NCBI RefSeq assembly: GCF_030253575.1
Contig: NC_080558.1
Coordinates: forward strand, 7,078,001 to 7,142,000
Source of the DNA: Rhododendron vialii
Taxonomy: Eukaryota; Streptophyta; Magnoliopsida; Ericales; Ericaceae
Direction of reading: 5' to 3'
Length of the DNA: 64,000 bases
Within the stretch, counting starts at the first letter, position 1, and each line of letters starts with the position of its first letter. Shown here in pieces: positions 22,314 through 33,375 of this stretch. The notes under the pieces are model-generated. The model did no database searches and was not told the origin of the DNA. It worked only from the letters and a program-made list of their open reading frames with translations. The position numbers and the translations under genes are program-made.

Positions 22314-23438
22314 ATGGCGACAGAAAGAAACCCGATACTTCATAAAACCAATTCGGCCGAATGTTCAAAGCCATTGCCAAATCTCCCTCATGAAATCATT
22401 GTCGAAATACTCTTGAGACTTCCCGTCAAGTCTCTGCTTCGATTCAGGTGCGCTTGCAAATCATGGCGTTTTTTGATTTCGGATCCGAAACTCGTGAAAA
22501 CACATCTCTGTTCAGCATCTTCGAGCACTGGTTACACCCACTATAGACTCCTCATAAGGAATAATAGTAATCACCATGGCGATTTGAAGTCATGTTCTAT
22601 CTCTTCGATCATGCGGCATGACCAATCTGATACTGCTGTCGGCATTGATCACCCTTTCGTAGAATCTTCCAATGGATTTTGGATTGAGGGTTCCTGCGAT
22701 GGGTTGGTGTGCATCCGTACCGATAAGAAAAAAACCATATTCCTGTGGAACCCGTCTACGAAGAAGTATAGGAAGCTGCCAAGTATTACGATACCGTATG
22801 ACTGGTCCCCGGCATGTGGGTTAGGTTATGACAAGTCTACCGATGATTACAAGGTTGTGTTAGTTTTTAATGGTGGATCTAATACAGACTATCGTCGAAA
22901 TAAAGTGGCGGTATATGAGTTGAGGGCTGATTCTTGAAGGAGGATAGCAGACTGTCCTCATTCTATTTCTACGGCTGGTAAAGGGAAATTTGTGAGTGGG
23001 GCCCTCCATTGGACTGTGAGAGACAGGTCCAGTGAGTTAATCATCTTTCTTGATTTGGCTAAAGAGACATATGGGGAGGTTTCACAGCCTGCTTATAGTA
23101 GAGATGGTGGTTTTGTTTCGACAATGAATGTTTTAAGTGGATGCCTCTGTATGCTCTACAGGTATCATGGAGCACATGTTGATCTATGGGTGATGAAGGA
23201 ATATGGAATAAGAGAGTTTTGGACCAAGTTGGTTATGATTCATGATGTTACACATCCATTATATGGTGAGTATTTCACACCAAAGTGCATTTTGAACAAT
23301 GGTGACGTTTTAATGGTTGTTGGGTTGTGTTTAGTTCGATACAATCCCAATGATGGAACGTTTAGTTATCCAAAGATTCGTGGGTTTTTCCCAAATTGTA
23401 GTGTTTATCCTTATATCGAGAGCCTAGTTTCACCCTGA
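22314..23438 (+). pseudogene. F-box/FBA gene with a single nonsense codon
   Basis: Starts MATERNPILHKTNSAE at the ATG that aligns with its paralogs; 375 codons in one frame end at ESLVSP. One TGA at 22935 (codon 208) replaces the tryptophan of the conserved DSWRRI motif, a TGG-to-TGA change. F-box at about residues 22-62 (LPHEIIVEILLRLPVKSLLR, CACKSWRFLIS) is whole; FBA signatures GSCDGLVCI, LWNPSTKKYRKLP, LGYDKSTDDYKVV precede the stop. A 207-residue product with the F-box and half the FBA domain could still be made. It has a complete promoter block, so this is a recent or even conditional pseudogene. Confidence 0.9.
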
Positions 23439-23911
23439 CACTGGTGTACGTTGATGCTGGAATCTGGTGGCAACACCATTATTAAAGGGAATAAAGGTAA
23501 AACTAGATGTTTTATTTCTCTTGGTATACTTTCGCGCAGTTTACCTCAAGTTTCTGCTTTTTGTTGTTTACCTTGCTTTAGTACTCTTGTAATGTATTCA
23601 GTGTTTGATAATACAACCACGAAAGTGTTTCTTTGCTCATGTTTAGCGAGGTTTAGCAATTGTGGTAAAACTAGCGTGAAAATTGTGGTTTCACTTGCTC
23701 GTGTCTTTGACAATGCTTAGAATGAGAATTTTGAAGTTTTTGGAGTTATAAGTGAAAGATGACAGTTAGCCCAACTGTCGATGCATTAAGATTGATGGAT
23801 GTTCTTGATGTGTAATGCCTCTTCATTTTGATGTCTCATCCATTTGAAATGGAACTCGTTACGTTTTTGTTGATAGGAAATGTGTATTGAAAACTGAAAT
23901 GGGTAGAGTCC
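23439..23911 (+). other. F-box 3' flank module
   Basis: Same order of words as after 39459 and 49190 (TTAAAGGGAATAAAGGTAAA, GATGTATTCAGTGTTTGATA, TGACAGTTA.CCCAACTGT). It is cut at 23911 by the solo LTR. Confidence 0.75.
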
Positions 23912-24658
23912 TGTGGGTTGGTGTTCACTCTAATCCTCTCTTACTTGATATGGATTACTTGACTGTGAAATGCATTTGATAGGTCTCCTCTCTCTTTCCC
24001 TGTCTCTGCACAAAGAATGCACGATTAGTGCCTACCAGCTCACTCCGATGACTAAGTTAGTTCTGGAATAGAGAAGGGAAACTCAACTTAGTGAGAGAAG
24101 AGAGCATATATAGCGGAATGCCTTCATTGAGGATCAAGTTTGGAGGGAGAGCATGCTCCCAATCCTGTGCCGGATGCTGTCACCAATCACCAACCCTGTC
24201 TGCCTCCAAGCGCCAGGAGGGATTCAGCCTTGAGCGTGTCGGGTGGGGCTCGAGTGGTCGGCTACGTGGGCCTGCGGGGTTCACTCTGCGCATCTGTACT
24301 GACTACTGCCGAAAGGCGTAGCTCTGCTCGCGAGGGGACCGCTCCACGTGGCCTCCCGTGATGATGACGCGTGGCTGGGCCATACGGTACCTGGGCCAAA
24401 CTCGTCGTATTCCGTTTGTCCTCGCCAGGTGGCCGAATGAGAATGGTGCCACGTGGCCGATCCGATCTTCTCCGTACTAAGCCAGCTGCGGTTTGGTGCA
24501 GTCTTTGGCACAACCCGAGTCAGTCCTCCAACCCAGATATCTTCCAAATGGGTGAAGGACCCGCGGGGCCCTTATTCTCGCCTTGGGCCTACGGGCCTAG
24601 CGGGATTTGGGTTCGAGAGACCCCATGACCTATTTATGTATTAATCCGGCCTACTACA
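23912..24658. mobile_element. Solo LTR, about 747 bp
   Basis: Begins TGTGGGTTGG and ends CCTACTACA, with 5-bp flanks AGTCC and AGTTC. Paralogous unoccupied sites (GGGTAGAGTCCATGTTTATT) at about 39865 and 49625 show the sequence before insertion. It is much more GC-rich than its surroundings, has a TATA-like CATATATAG near 24102, and no internal coding region. Family (copia or gypsy) is not determined; the strand is not settled. It lies in the 3' flank of the 22314 pseudogene and is younger than the duplication that made these flanks. Confidence 0.82.
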
Positions 24659-24904
24659 AGTTCATGTTTATTTTGTGCTCTTCTAACTTAGCGGAAAATC
24701 GATGTTCATTTTGGTGGAAGTGAGATGATAAATTTTTTTAGAATGCTTGGGGGACCTTGCTTTGCTTATTTTTAATCCTCGGGGTCATTCGGCTGTTTAC
24801 TTTCTTCCTTGTTGGATTGTTTTTCCGCGCATTGAGTACTATTTGTGCAATCAGTTGGGGCGCGGCTGATGAATATTTCTTGTTTGTAACCCCAAATCGA
24901 CCCG
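24659..24904 (+). other. F-box 3' flank, continuation after the solo LTR
   Basis: Resumes the paralogous flank (TTCATGTTTATTTTGTGCTC, GAATGCTTGGGGGACCTTGC). It retains TCATTCGGCTGTTTACTTTC, the version lost at 40.0 and 49.8 kb, where a hAT end replaces it. Confidence 0.7.
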
Positions 24905-25150
24905 ACCCCGAAGTTATAGTGGGGTTCAGTGGCAACACCAGTACTAAAGGGAGCAAAGGTTAAATTAGGTCTTCGATTATGCCTTACTAGCCTTGCCCAA
25001 TTCTTTATAATATTCCACGATGCGTTTACACGAGTTCTTGTTCTTATTCTCCAAGTAATGTACTCAATGTTTGCTGTTAAAACTGAAAAGGAAATGGGGT
25101 TCCTTTGCTCATATTTATTTATAGAAGTTTTGGTAAAACCATGCCCATTT
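24905..25150 (+). repeat. Second F-box 3' UTR-like module without a CDS
   Basis: GGGGTTCAGTGGCAACACC, ACTAAAGGGAGCAAAGGTTA, GCCTTACTAGCCTTGCCCAA and GAAAAGGAAATGGGGTTCC follow the same order as 3150-3400 after the gene 1 fragment. No F-box codons precede it, so a whole gene 1-type CDS has been lost or the module was copied alone. Confidence 0.78.
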
Positions 25151-25384
25151 ATTCGGCCACCAAAAACAGGGAAGGAGCAAGTCAACGGGGTCTTCGCCAC
25201 TGCACCAAAACGGTGACATTTTGTATGAGCGGGGATTGGTGTGGGTCGTGCGGCGGGGGTAACAACGCTGGAATTTTGAAGGCATAGGTCGAGGAAATTC
25301 GGAAATTTTCCAAACATGCCTGATAGATGACTTTTGGTTTTTGACTTTAGTTGAATTGAATGTAAAGTGTCAAGTCTGGACATT

Positions 25385-26007
25385 CCCACCAAGCTCTAAA
25401 ACAAGTCTACAAAAAGAGACTTTGATTTTTTACATTTTAGACTTACTTCACAATGGAGATGAGTCTCCACTGTTATTTTTCATTTTTCCACGATAATAAC
25501 TTTTATATTTTTAAATTAATTATCATAAAACTAGTGATAATTAGAAGATATTCACTGGACCTTTTAAAAAATCCATATTACTGATGTACGTGGAAAAAAT
25601 CCACGTAAACTGGTCAATGCTCTCTCAGACCAGCATTGAATAAACTCACTGGAACCCTAATACTGCAAGACAAGAAACAATGAGAAACATGCCCCTCCTC
25701 TGGTCGGCAGCCCTCCGATGGTTATCTCGAAATAATTTTTTAATTTTCTTCATACCGTTCTAAAGTTATCCATAGAAAGTAGTAGTACATGAATTGGGGT
25801 ATTTTTGGGAAAGTTGGGGTGCAGGGATTGTGACGTTACGTAGATAAAGGGCGATTAATAACACGGCATGAAAGATGGAGGGGTTTTGTATAATTTACCC
25901 TAATCTTGATACGAGAATAACTAGGGCAATAAAGTATAAAGAGTTGTACACTCATAAATTTTTAATACTACTAGGTTTTGGTCCCAAACTGAGCAAAAGC
26001 ACCATCC
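25385..26007 (+). promoter_or_regulatory. Conserved F-box promoter block, copy 2
   Basis: Aligns with the other five blocks (TTCACAATGGAGATGAGTCT, GTAAACTGGTCAATGCTCTC). The 18-base word is altered here (AATAACACGGCATGAAAG, 25857-25874). TATAAAG at 25935, again 73 nt before the ATG. Confidence 0.65.
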
Positions 26008-27183
26008 ATGGCAATCGAAAGAAACCCGATACGTCGAAAACCTGATTGGGCCGAAGATTCAAAGCCATTGCCAAATCTCCCTCAAGAAATTATTGTCGAA
26101 ATACTCTCGAGACTTTCCGTCAAGTCTCTATTGCGATTCACGTGCGCTTGCAAATCATGGCGTTCTTTGATCTCTCATCCGAAATTCGCAAAAACCCATC
26201 TAAGTGTAGCATCGTTAAACACCGATTATACCCACGATAGACTCCTCCTAAGGAATAAAGGATATTACCATCCCGATCTCAACTCATGTTCTATTTCTGC
26301 TATTATGTATGAGCAATCTGCTACTGCTGTTAGTCTTGATTGCCCTTTTGTTGGATCTCCTGATTCGATTTCGATTGTGGGTTCCTGCAATGGATTGGTG
26401 TGCATCACTATTCACAAGTCAACGATAATTCTATGGAACCCATCTACGAGGAAAGCCAAGAAATTGCCCGAAATTGGAATGCAGCTCAATGAGCTCACAG
26501 ATTCCGAGCACGCTTTTTCGCCTATGTGGCTTCATGTTTATGGATTTGGTTATGACGAGTCTATTGATGATTACAAGGTGGTGGTAGTTTTCCATGTTAG
26601 ATTTAAATATATGCAAAGTCAAAATAGAGTGGCGGTGTATACGTCAAGGACTGATTCTTGGAGGAGGATTGGAGACTGTCCTCATTGTCTTGATAGGACT
26701 TGTTTAGGGAAATTTGCGAGTGGGGCACTCCATTGGATTCCGATTGTCCGGTCCAAGGACATTATTGTCTCTCTTGATTTGGCTAGAGAGACATTTGGGG
26801 AGGTTTCACAACCTGATTATGTTGATTCTTGTCGTAACTTGACAATGGATGTTGTAGGTGGATGCCTCTATACGCTCTACAATTCTAATAGATTGGGTGT
26901 TGAGCTATGGGTGATGAAGGAATATGGTATAAGAGAGTCTTGGACCAAGTTGGTTGCGATTCATGATAAGACACATTCATTGTATGGTCAGCTTTTCAAA
27001 CCATTGTTCATTTTGAAGAATGGCGACATTTTAATGGCTGTTAGGGGGCATTTAGTTCAGTACAATCCGAAAGATGGAAGTTTTTTTTATCGAACGGTTG
27101 ACAAGTGTTTCCTATCTTTTCGTGCTTATCCCTATATTGGGAGTCTAGTTTCACCCGACACTGATGCAGACAATAGAGTTTAG
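26008..27183 (+). CDS. F-box protein with F-box-associated domain (intact, fullest tail)
   Basis: 391 residues, intronless, predicted SCF ubiquitin-ligase substrate adaptor. Starts MAIERNPIRRKPDWAE. F-box at about residues 22-62 (LPQEIIVEILSRLSVKSLLR, CACKSWRSLIS). FBA domain about 100-370 with GSCNGLVCIT, LWNPSTRKAKKLPEI, YGFGYDESIDDYKVVVVF, DSWRRIGDC and VELWVMKEYGIRESWTKL. Unlike the other MATERNPI-type copies, it keeps the family tail SLVSPDTDADNRV, because it lacks the extra C found in them after the SLVSP codons. It also has a longer loop after KKLPEI than its paralogs. It is therefore a separate, older lineage inside the subgroup. Has its own promoter block. Target unknown. Confidence 0.95.
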   Translation: MAIERNPIRRKPDWAEDSKPLPNLPQEIIVEILSRLSVKSLLRFTCACKSWRSLISHPKFAKTHLSVASLNTDYTHDRLLLRNKGYYHPDLNSCSISAIMYEQSATAVSLDCPFVGSPDSISIVGSCNGLVCITIHKSTIILWNPSTRKAKKLPEIGMQLNELTDSEHAFSPMWLHVYGFGYDESIDDYKVVVVFHVRFKYMQSQNRVAVYTSRTDSWRRIGDCPHCLDRTCLGKFASGALHWIPIVRSKDIIVSLDLARETFGEVSQPDYVDSCRNLTMDVVGGCLYTLYNSNRLGVELWVMKEYGIRESWTKLVAIHDKTHSLYGQLFKPLFILKNGDILMAVRGHLVQYNPKDGSFFYRTVDKCFLSFRAYPYIGSLVSPDTDADNRV

Positions 27184-27360
27184 TGACAACGCCAACGTTG
27201 AAGGGGATGAAGGTAAAATTTGATGTTTTATTGTCTCTTACCACACTTTTCCAACTTTAAATAGAGTCATAGTTTTTCGTATTTACCGTTTTTCATCACT
27301 CATTGATGTATTCTGTGTAGATGATACAAGCAACTAAGTGTTTTTATTATTTTTTCTCAT
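27184..27360 (+). other. 3' flank of the 26008 F-box gene
   Basis: Contains GATGAAGGTAAAATTTGATG and TTTTTCATCACTCATTGATG, matching the minus-strand orphan at 16.4 kb and the relic at 44.6 kb, so these three belong to one lineage. Confidence 0.7.
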
Positions 27361-27369
27361 GATACAAGC

Positions 27370-27905
27370 AATAAAGCAGATAGTAAACTCCATACCCTCA
27401 GTAAAAAAATATGGTTTTAAAGACCAGCTATGAGTACATATATACATGAGGTACGTATGTCTTTCGGATCCGTCTCGGATTTACAAAAATAACTCATTTT
27501 ATCCAGAATACATTATTTATGACCGGTCATAAAAGATCGGTGTATTTATGACCAGTCATAAATAGTGTATCCGGGTCATATCCGGATAAAATTTCTTTGT
27601 ACGTAACATGTTCCTATGGAGTTTATAGCCTTAATAGGATAGTGATGTTCTTTGGTGAATACTAGTAAATTTTTACGATAAAAATAGTCATGGGTAGGTG
27701 TGCTGATCAGAAATTGTAATTTTGAGTACGTATTTGTTACAAGAGGTAACTTAGAGTGAAATTTTGTTTTTGACGGGTGAAATGAAAAAAAATGTACGCA
27801 CAAAAGTTCCTTGCACAAGGATCGGACTGGGTCTAGTGAGAAGCTGCTTCCTTTTTTTTTATCCCCCCATTTTATCCCCCCATGGTGAAAAGCAAGTTGC
27901 CATTA
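27370..27905. repeat. Duplicated spacer that preserves two empty transposon sites
   Basis: The first part (27370-27520) matches 57.78-57.96 kb (AAAGACCAGCTATGAGTACA). The last part (27690-27905) matches 60.72-61.63 kb (CATGGGTAGGTGTGCTGA, CCTTGCACAAGGATCGGACT). It lacks the two hAT-like insertions found there. A near-palindrome TTTATGACCGGTCATAAA sits at about 27520. Confidence 0.82.
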
Positions 27906-29255
27906 GATTTGACCACCTCGTGCACTGACATTCGAAAACTGTATGCACTGTCATGTCCAAATATCACACTGTTTATATCCAATTTTGGCCAAAATTAAAA
28001 GAAGAATGGGAGATGACATGTGGGGATCTGGATTTCGTTTGATACGCATCATTGGGACATTTAGTCCAAGTTTGAACTCAATAGAATGAAATGGGTCTCC
28101 ATTAGGTTTCCGAATTGGGCTTAATTAATGCCCAAAATTTCATTTAAAAGCATGTCAGGCCTTACATAAAAAGTCCACAACAAGGGGCTAAGTTTCATTT
28201 TTTGAAAAGAAGCTCAGATAAAAATTCCATGGATTTTATCCATGGACAAGTTTAGGTGAGGCCCAAGTGTCGGTCAAGGCAAGCCAAGCCTTTAAGTAGG
28301 TCCAAATCAGTTAAAGGCCCAAGTGTGGGCCTAAGTAAAAAGAGGAGAATGGGGAGGCCCAAAGTTATTCTCCAACCGGCAGGAAGGAAGGCATGACTGA
28401 CACATGAAGGCCATGCAGGCCTCCAGATCAGCTCCCGTAGGCCATAAGCGGCTCTCCAAGGAGCTTACTCAGGCCTAGAGAGACAGCTTAAGCCTAAGCC
28501 AACCAAAAAGGAAGGATCAAGTCCCAAGGGACTCCTTTTTTCAGAATCTTCATAAACGAGGAATTTATTTTTAAGTGGATTGGGACCCACAAGCAAGGGA
28601 TAAAAGCTAGCAAAAGTAGCTTTTTCCTTTGGTTTTGGCCAAAGTATTTCGGCCTTTAATGTTGGATGGCCAAAGAAATGACCCTTGGCGACATTTGGGG
28701 CTTGAGGAGGAGCTCCAAGCAGCTCAAAGTATCTAGAAGCATCTCTTTAACGGCAGCTTGAAGTGCTTTTTCAGCAAGATATCATGGATGGAAGAAGCTC
28801 AAAGGTCTAGGGATCATGCAGCCGATTTCTTGGAGTAAAGAGCAAAATAGGGGACATGCACGTTTTGGACTCGTATTGGGTTTTCAAAATGATTTGTTTA
28901 GGGTTCTTGTAAAAAATAAACACAATCTAATATTAGAAAAAATGAATACAAAATATCTAACTTTGCTTCATAATCTAGATTATGAAGAAAAGTTGAACAA
29001 AATAAGTGGTTTCAGATCAATGTTTTGAGACCCGAGATGGGTCAAGAATACGTATGTATTTGTGATGTATGTACCTTTGTATATGTACCTCTAGCAAAGC
29101 TAGTTTTAAAAACTAGCTATGAGTACACACATGGGGTACATACCAAAAAAAATCCTCAACGCAACGGTTAGTTGTAATATCCTCTCACATGATTTGGACC
29201 TCATATATGTGTAGGTTCCACACTATGTGAGAGAGATATTACAAATAATTGTGGA
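27906..29255. other. Intergenic, no gene seen
   Basis: Words such as GGCCCAAGTGT, GGCCTAGAGAGACAGC and GCAGCTCAAAG give a glutamine-tRNA-free, LTR-flank-like texture also seen at 59.2-60.2 kb, but I cannot define an element. A weak open frame near 28.8 kb has no recognised homology. Confidence 0.4.
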
Positions 29256-29262
29256 CAAGCAC

Positions 29263-29428
29263 TCTGAGGGCTTTATGATCAAATGCAAACATCCTAAAGT
29301 TTAGGATGTACAAGGCACTTTAGGATGTTTGAGTTTAGGATGTACAAGGCACTTTAGGATGTTTGCATTTGATCATAAAGCCTGCAAAACACTCTAGGAT
29401 GTTTGCATTTGATCATAAAGCCCTCCTA
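29263..29428. repeat. Small foldback with internal duplications
   Basis: GCTTTATGATCAAATGCAAA is followed by its reverse TTTGCATTTGATCATAAAGC twice (about 29362 and 29401), with TTTAGGATGTACAAGGCACT duplicated between. Likely a MITE that has suffered internal tandem duplication. Ends not defined. Confidence 0.7.
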
Positions 29429-29577
29429 GTGTTTGTCCATAGCTAACTCCGATCCACCAGCTGCATCAGAACGACAATATCCTTTTTAAATCAATCTTCA
29501 AAACCTAAAGAAACATGAATCAATGGCTGAGGTATCCAAATTAAAAAGACAAGACAAATTAACAGAGGTAGATCACA

Positions 29578-30215
29578 CAGAAATTCTCACCCAAATCGGG
29601 ATTGAAGTTCACAAGCATAACTTTAATTTCTAATCCAGTTGAAATCCATATGCCTTCAAAAAGGTTTGAGTGAAAATTTCCCCCTTCATCGATATATTGA
29701 ATGGCCTTCGAGATGCCCTGCCCAACAATCACTTTTATTGGTTACAAAACAAGATTGAAATAAATGTTGTAAACAAAAACTAATTGAAAACTTGTTGATA
29801 GTTACTCTTCAACTCCAAGTATATTGTTTTATCCTTGTTGAGGGTCCACATACGTGTTTCACCAACTCCTTGGTCCAACCATTCTTGAATACCATGGGAT
29901 GGGATGGGAGGTGCTCAACCATTACTTGATTGTCGATATACTCCACTTCTATGCTCCTATTCAAGGAATCTTGGAATTGAAGGATGGTCAAAAGCAGTCA
30001 TCAACTTGCTCGTCTTTTCGGCTTTCCCATTCGTTTGGAACATGCGAGAAAAGTCACGTCTATAGATATCTTTGTGCTCCACTTGTTAGAACCGTACCAC
30101 ATGCTATCAAACATCGACCAAGGTACACGCTCCACAACATTAGTGGAACAAAGAATGGGAATAGACCGCACGGGTTGCTCCATAGAGACTGTTAATACAC
30201 ACATAAAAAAAAATT
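29578..30215 (-). pseudogene. Fragment of an unrecognised gene (copy A)
   Basis: Minus-strand pieces read MEQPVRSIPILCSTNVVERV, KISIDVTFLACSKRMGKPKR, then FKNGWTKELVKHVCGPST, and further down GISKAIQYIDEGGNFHSNLF after a CAG. The first block ends where copy B (63.44-64.0 kb, opposite strand) has a GTAAGT donor, here GCAAGT. In-frame stops separate the blocks, which may mean an intron or decay. I do not recognise the family. Conservation between the copies at protein-like spacing suggests a genuine gene once existed. Confidence 0.5.
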
Positions 30216-30356
30216 GTGAACAATCATTTCACAAAAGACCCACACCCAAGGCGTCTACCACAACAAATTCCCTATCAGCAAAAGGGACACAAGAACTTGA
30301 AATTCATTGATTGCCTTACTGCGAGTGGTTTAGTTGGAAAGTAATGGAGGGAGAAC

Positions 30357-32030
30357 TAGAGGTGTCAAACGTGTGTGCCGTGCCGTGCCGTGTCATTCAA
30401 CTTCCGTGCCAACCGTGCTTTGTACCGTGCCCGTTTACTTAAATCGTATCGTGTCGTGCCGTGCCATTTTTAATCGTGTCGTGTCGTGCCCATTTACTTA
30501 AATTGTGTCGTGTCGTGCCGCGCTGTTTTTCAATCGTGTCGTTTTGGGCCGGGCCTATTTACTTAAATCATGTTGTGCCATGCCAGCCCGTTTTTAAATC
30601 ATGTCTTGTCGTGCCGTGCCGGGCCCATTTACTTAAATCGTGTAGTGTCGTGCCGTGCTCGCCTGTTTTTTAATCGTGTCGTACCGTGCTGGCCCGTTTA
30701 CTTGATCGTGTCGTTTCGTGCCATTTTTCAATCGTGTCGTGCTTCGTGCAATGCCTGTTTTACTTGGTCGTGGCGTTTTTAATCGTGTCGTGCCCGTTTA
30801 GAGGTGTTAAACAGGTCATGCTTTCATTCGTGCAAAAAATGAAGTAGATTGGTTATCATATATACTTGATCACACATAACAAAAAATTCCTATTAATGAA
30901 TCTACATCCCGATGAATGGGCTTCCAAAACCTAATAGACCCGAAAATTTGCGAGAGTGATTAAAACACTATGAATAAAAAAATGAACGGTATGGATCGTC
31001 ATAACTGTGTCGCAATCGTGTGGCTACCATACATTGGACTATAGCGGAATACATTGGTTTAGAACCAAATAAGTTAGTTATATAGATTTGAAAGGTAGCT
31101 GCAGACTCATTTTTTCGAATGCTCGATCTAAACCGTTACTATTTAAGATCTTGTTAAATTTATCATTCTCCCCTAAATAGGTGAGAATCGGATGTCGGAA
31201 ACCACATGATCGGAACACATTCGGTGCTTCCAAAGGCAATAAAGTCCTATAATGCACCACTTGAGGGTCGCCAGAGCTGTTTTTTGAAAATTTGAACCGT
31301 CTACCTTTTATGTGGGAGTGATTATATCATTCGTGCAAGAAATAAAGTAAATTGGTTATCGTTATATACTTGATCGCACATAACAAAAAATCTCCTATTA
31401 ATGAATTTACGTCCCGATGAAAGGGCTTCCAAAACCCGATAGACCCGAAAAATTTGTGAGAGTGATTAAAACACCAAGAACAACAAAATGAACGGTATGG
31501 ATCGTCACAATTGTGTTGCAATTGTTTGGCTACTGTACAAGATGCCCGTTTTTATAGAATAAAATTATATAATATATAGTAGTTGTTCCAATTAAAAGCA
31601 CAACAAGATTTTTGGCCTTGGTGGTTTGATATGTGTGTTAAGTCCTCAAGGACTTGGGTTCGAACCCCATAGAGATTATTTTTTTATAACTAATTTTGTT
31701 TCTTATTTATTATTAGTTGTTCCAAGTAAAAACATAACATGACTAGTGGCCTTGGTGGTTTGTAATGTGTGACAAGTTCCATAGGACTTGAGTTTGAATC
31801 ACATGGAGGTTTTTCTTTAAAATTAGTTTTTTTCCTTTTTTATTGTTAGTTGTTCCAATTTAAAAACTTATTTTTTATAAATTATGAAACTAAAATGCCT
31901 TGTTTTGCAACTAAAATTATTGTTAATTAATCACATTATATTTACGAGTCACAAAACAAATTATCTAATAATTTTTTTCCCGTGCCTTGTGTCATGTCCT
32001 TTCGTTTCCGTCAACCCGTGTTGACAACTA
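30357..32030 (+). mobile_element. CGTGCC-array hAT-like element, incomplete copy
   Basis: Starts TAGAGGTGTCAAACGTG at 30357 and ends CCGTGTTGACAACTA near 32030, imperfect inverted termini shared with the 50885-55534 element. Order: CGTGCCGTGCC-type array (30360-30800), one and a half units of a roughly 500-bp tandem repeat (about 30815-31545), two tRNA-like units, AT-rich sequence, then a short right end. No matching 8-bp duplication was found, and the expected right flank (ACAATACATGATAC, seen at 35.74 and 41.11 kb) is missing. The copy is therefore rearranged. No transposase. Confidence 0.68.
31611..31815 (+). repeat. Two tRNA-like (SINE-head-like) units inside the element
   Basis: Two units start GGCCTTGGTGGTTTG and carry a box-B-like GGGTTCGAACCCC (first unit, 31611-31690) or a diverged form (31738-31815), each followed by a T-run. 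A third unit is at 54588-54665 in the sister element. No cloverleaf with a proper acceptor stem was found, so not tRNA genes. Confidence 0.6.
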
Positions 32031-32139
32031 ATTCCGGCCAAATGGCCCCATAATATCTGTTCAAACTTTCCAGAACTGATCTTTGCCTTATCAACTACAA
32101 CATGTATAATTTCGACGCAAAACTGAGATGATACAGAAA

Positions 32140-32660
32140 ATCACCATTTTTGAACCAAGCACAGTATCATCCGTATTAACAGCTTCGAGTTCTAAAATGA
32201 GATGCATGAGTACAATACATACTTTAATAGGAGAACACCTTAAAGCGGCTCTGATACCACTGTTAGAAATTGACGCAGCGGAAGTTCAATTTTGGATTAC
32301 CTCTTGGAAGTAACGACGACGGACAGGTAATGGCGTTCTACCTCGTTGAGAGCTTGCTTGAGAGAACCCCACGAATCCAGCTTGCTCCGGTGATGTGTAT
32401 ACTACCAGAGTTATACACCCATATCCACAATCTAAGACCAACAAGAGTGATAGAGATTTTTCCCGTGTGTTCCATGGCTACAACAGGAGTGATTTAACAG
32501 GGGAAAAACCAAAGGGCTTGAAACCTCCCACGAGAAACCAAAAAGCTTGAAACCACTGCCATGAATTTGCCCTTTTGGATTTCCACCGTAGAACACTTGT
32601 GCTCCCCAAGAAAACTCCTGAGTTGCCCACTCATGGGCGCATTGATTACAGAGTAGATCG
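32140..32660 (-). mobile_element. LTR retroelement relic: LTR end plus primer-binding site
   Basis: On the minus strand an LTR-like end CAATTTCTAACA is followed by GTGGTATCAGAGC, the complement of the initiator-methionine tRNA 3' end that primes many plant copia and gypsy elements. The LTR lies toward higher coordinates (from 32264) and the leader toward lower ones. Only this part remains; the far end of the LTR, second LTR and coding region are not seen. Broken and old. Confidence 0.6.
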
Positions 32661-32759
32661 AGGAAATTCGGAAATTTTCCAAAAGATCCATGATACATGG
32701 CTTTTGCCAACTCTAAAGTACGAACCCGCTAGGAATTAAGAATTGATAGGAAGAATTTA

Positions 32760-33375
32760 AAGTGTCAGGATATTCCAATCAACCTCTAAAATATGTCTAC
32801 AAAAAGCGACTTGGTTTCTATCTCTATAATTTTAGACTTCATAATGGAGATGAGTTCCTACTTTTATTTTTCATTTTTCCTCCTTAATAGGTTTTACATT
32901 TTTTAATTAATTATCATAAAATTAGTAACAATCAGAAAATATTCACGAGACCTTTGAAAAAATCTATGTTACAATGCTTTATATATAGACTGGTCAACGC
33001 TCTCTGAGATGTGAATAATCTATCTGGCCAGAACTCTAATACAACAAGACAAGAAACACCCCGCCTTTGGTCGGCGGAAGGCCCCCCGACGATTATCTCA
33101 AAAATAATTACGGGAGTATTGAATTTCTTCATGCCGTTCTAAAGTTATCCGTAGAAAGTGTACGCATTGGGGAAGTTTTACGAAAATTGGTGCGGGTATT
33201 GTGATGTTATTTAGATTAAACGGCGTTTAATAACACGGTGTGATAGATGAAATAGATGAAGGAAGTTTTCTACAATGTACCCTGATCTTGATACGACAAT
33301 TCAATAACTAGGGCCATAAACTATAAAGTTTTACTACAACTAGGTTTTGGTCCCAAACCAGAAGAAGCACCATCC
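32760..33375 (+). promoter_or_regulatory. Conserved F-box promoter block, copy 3
   Basis: AATAACACGGTGTGATAG at 33229-33246; TATAAAG at 33322, only 54 nt before the ATG because about 19 bases of the usual leader are absent. Confidence 0.62.

Noticed and set aside
24110-24650. GC-rich ORFs as a foreign (bacterial) gene
   Set aside because: The region is bracketed by TG...CA and a 5-bp near-duplication and is absent from paralogous flanks, so a solo LTR explains it.
25105-25392. ORFs around the orphan 3' module
   Set aside because: They fall in non-coding F-box flank that is shared with regions following stop codons elsewhere.
31611-31690. tRNA gene
   Set aside because: Boxes A and B are present, but no paired acceptor stem or convincing anticodon arm was found; repeated copies in an element argue for a SINE-like unit.
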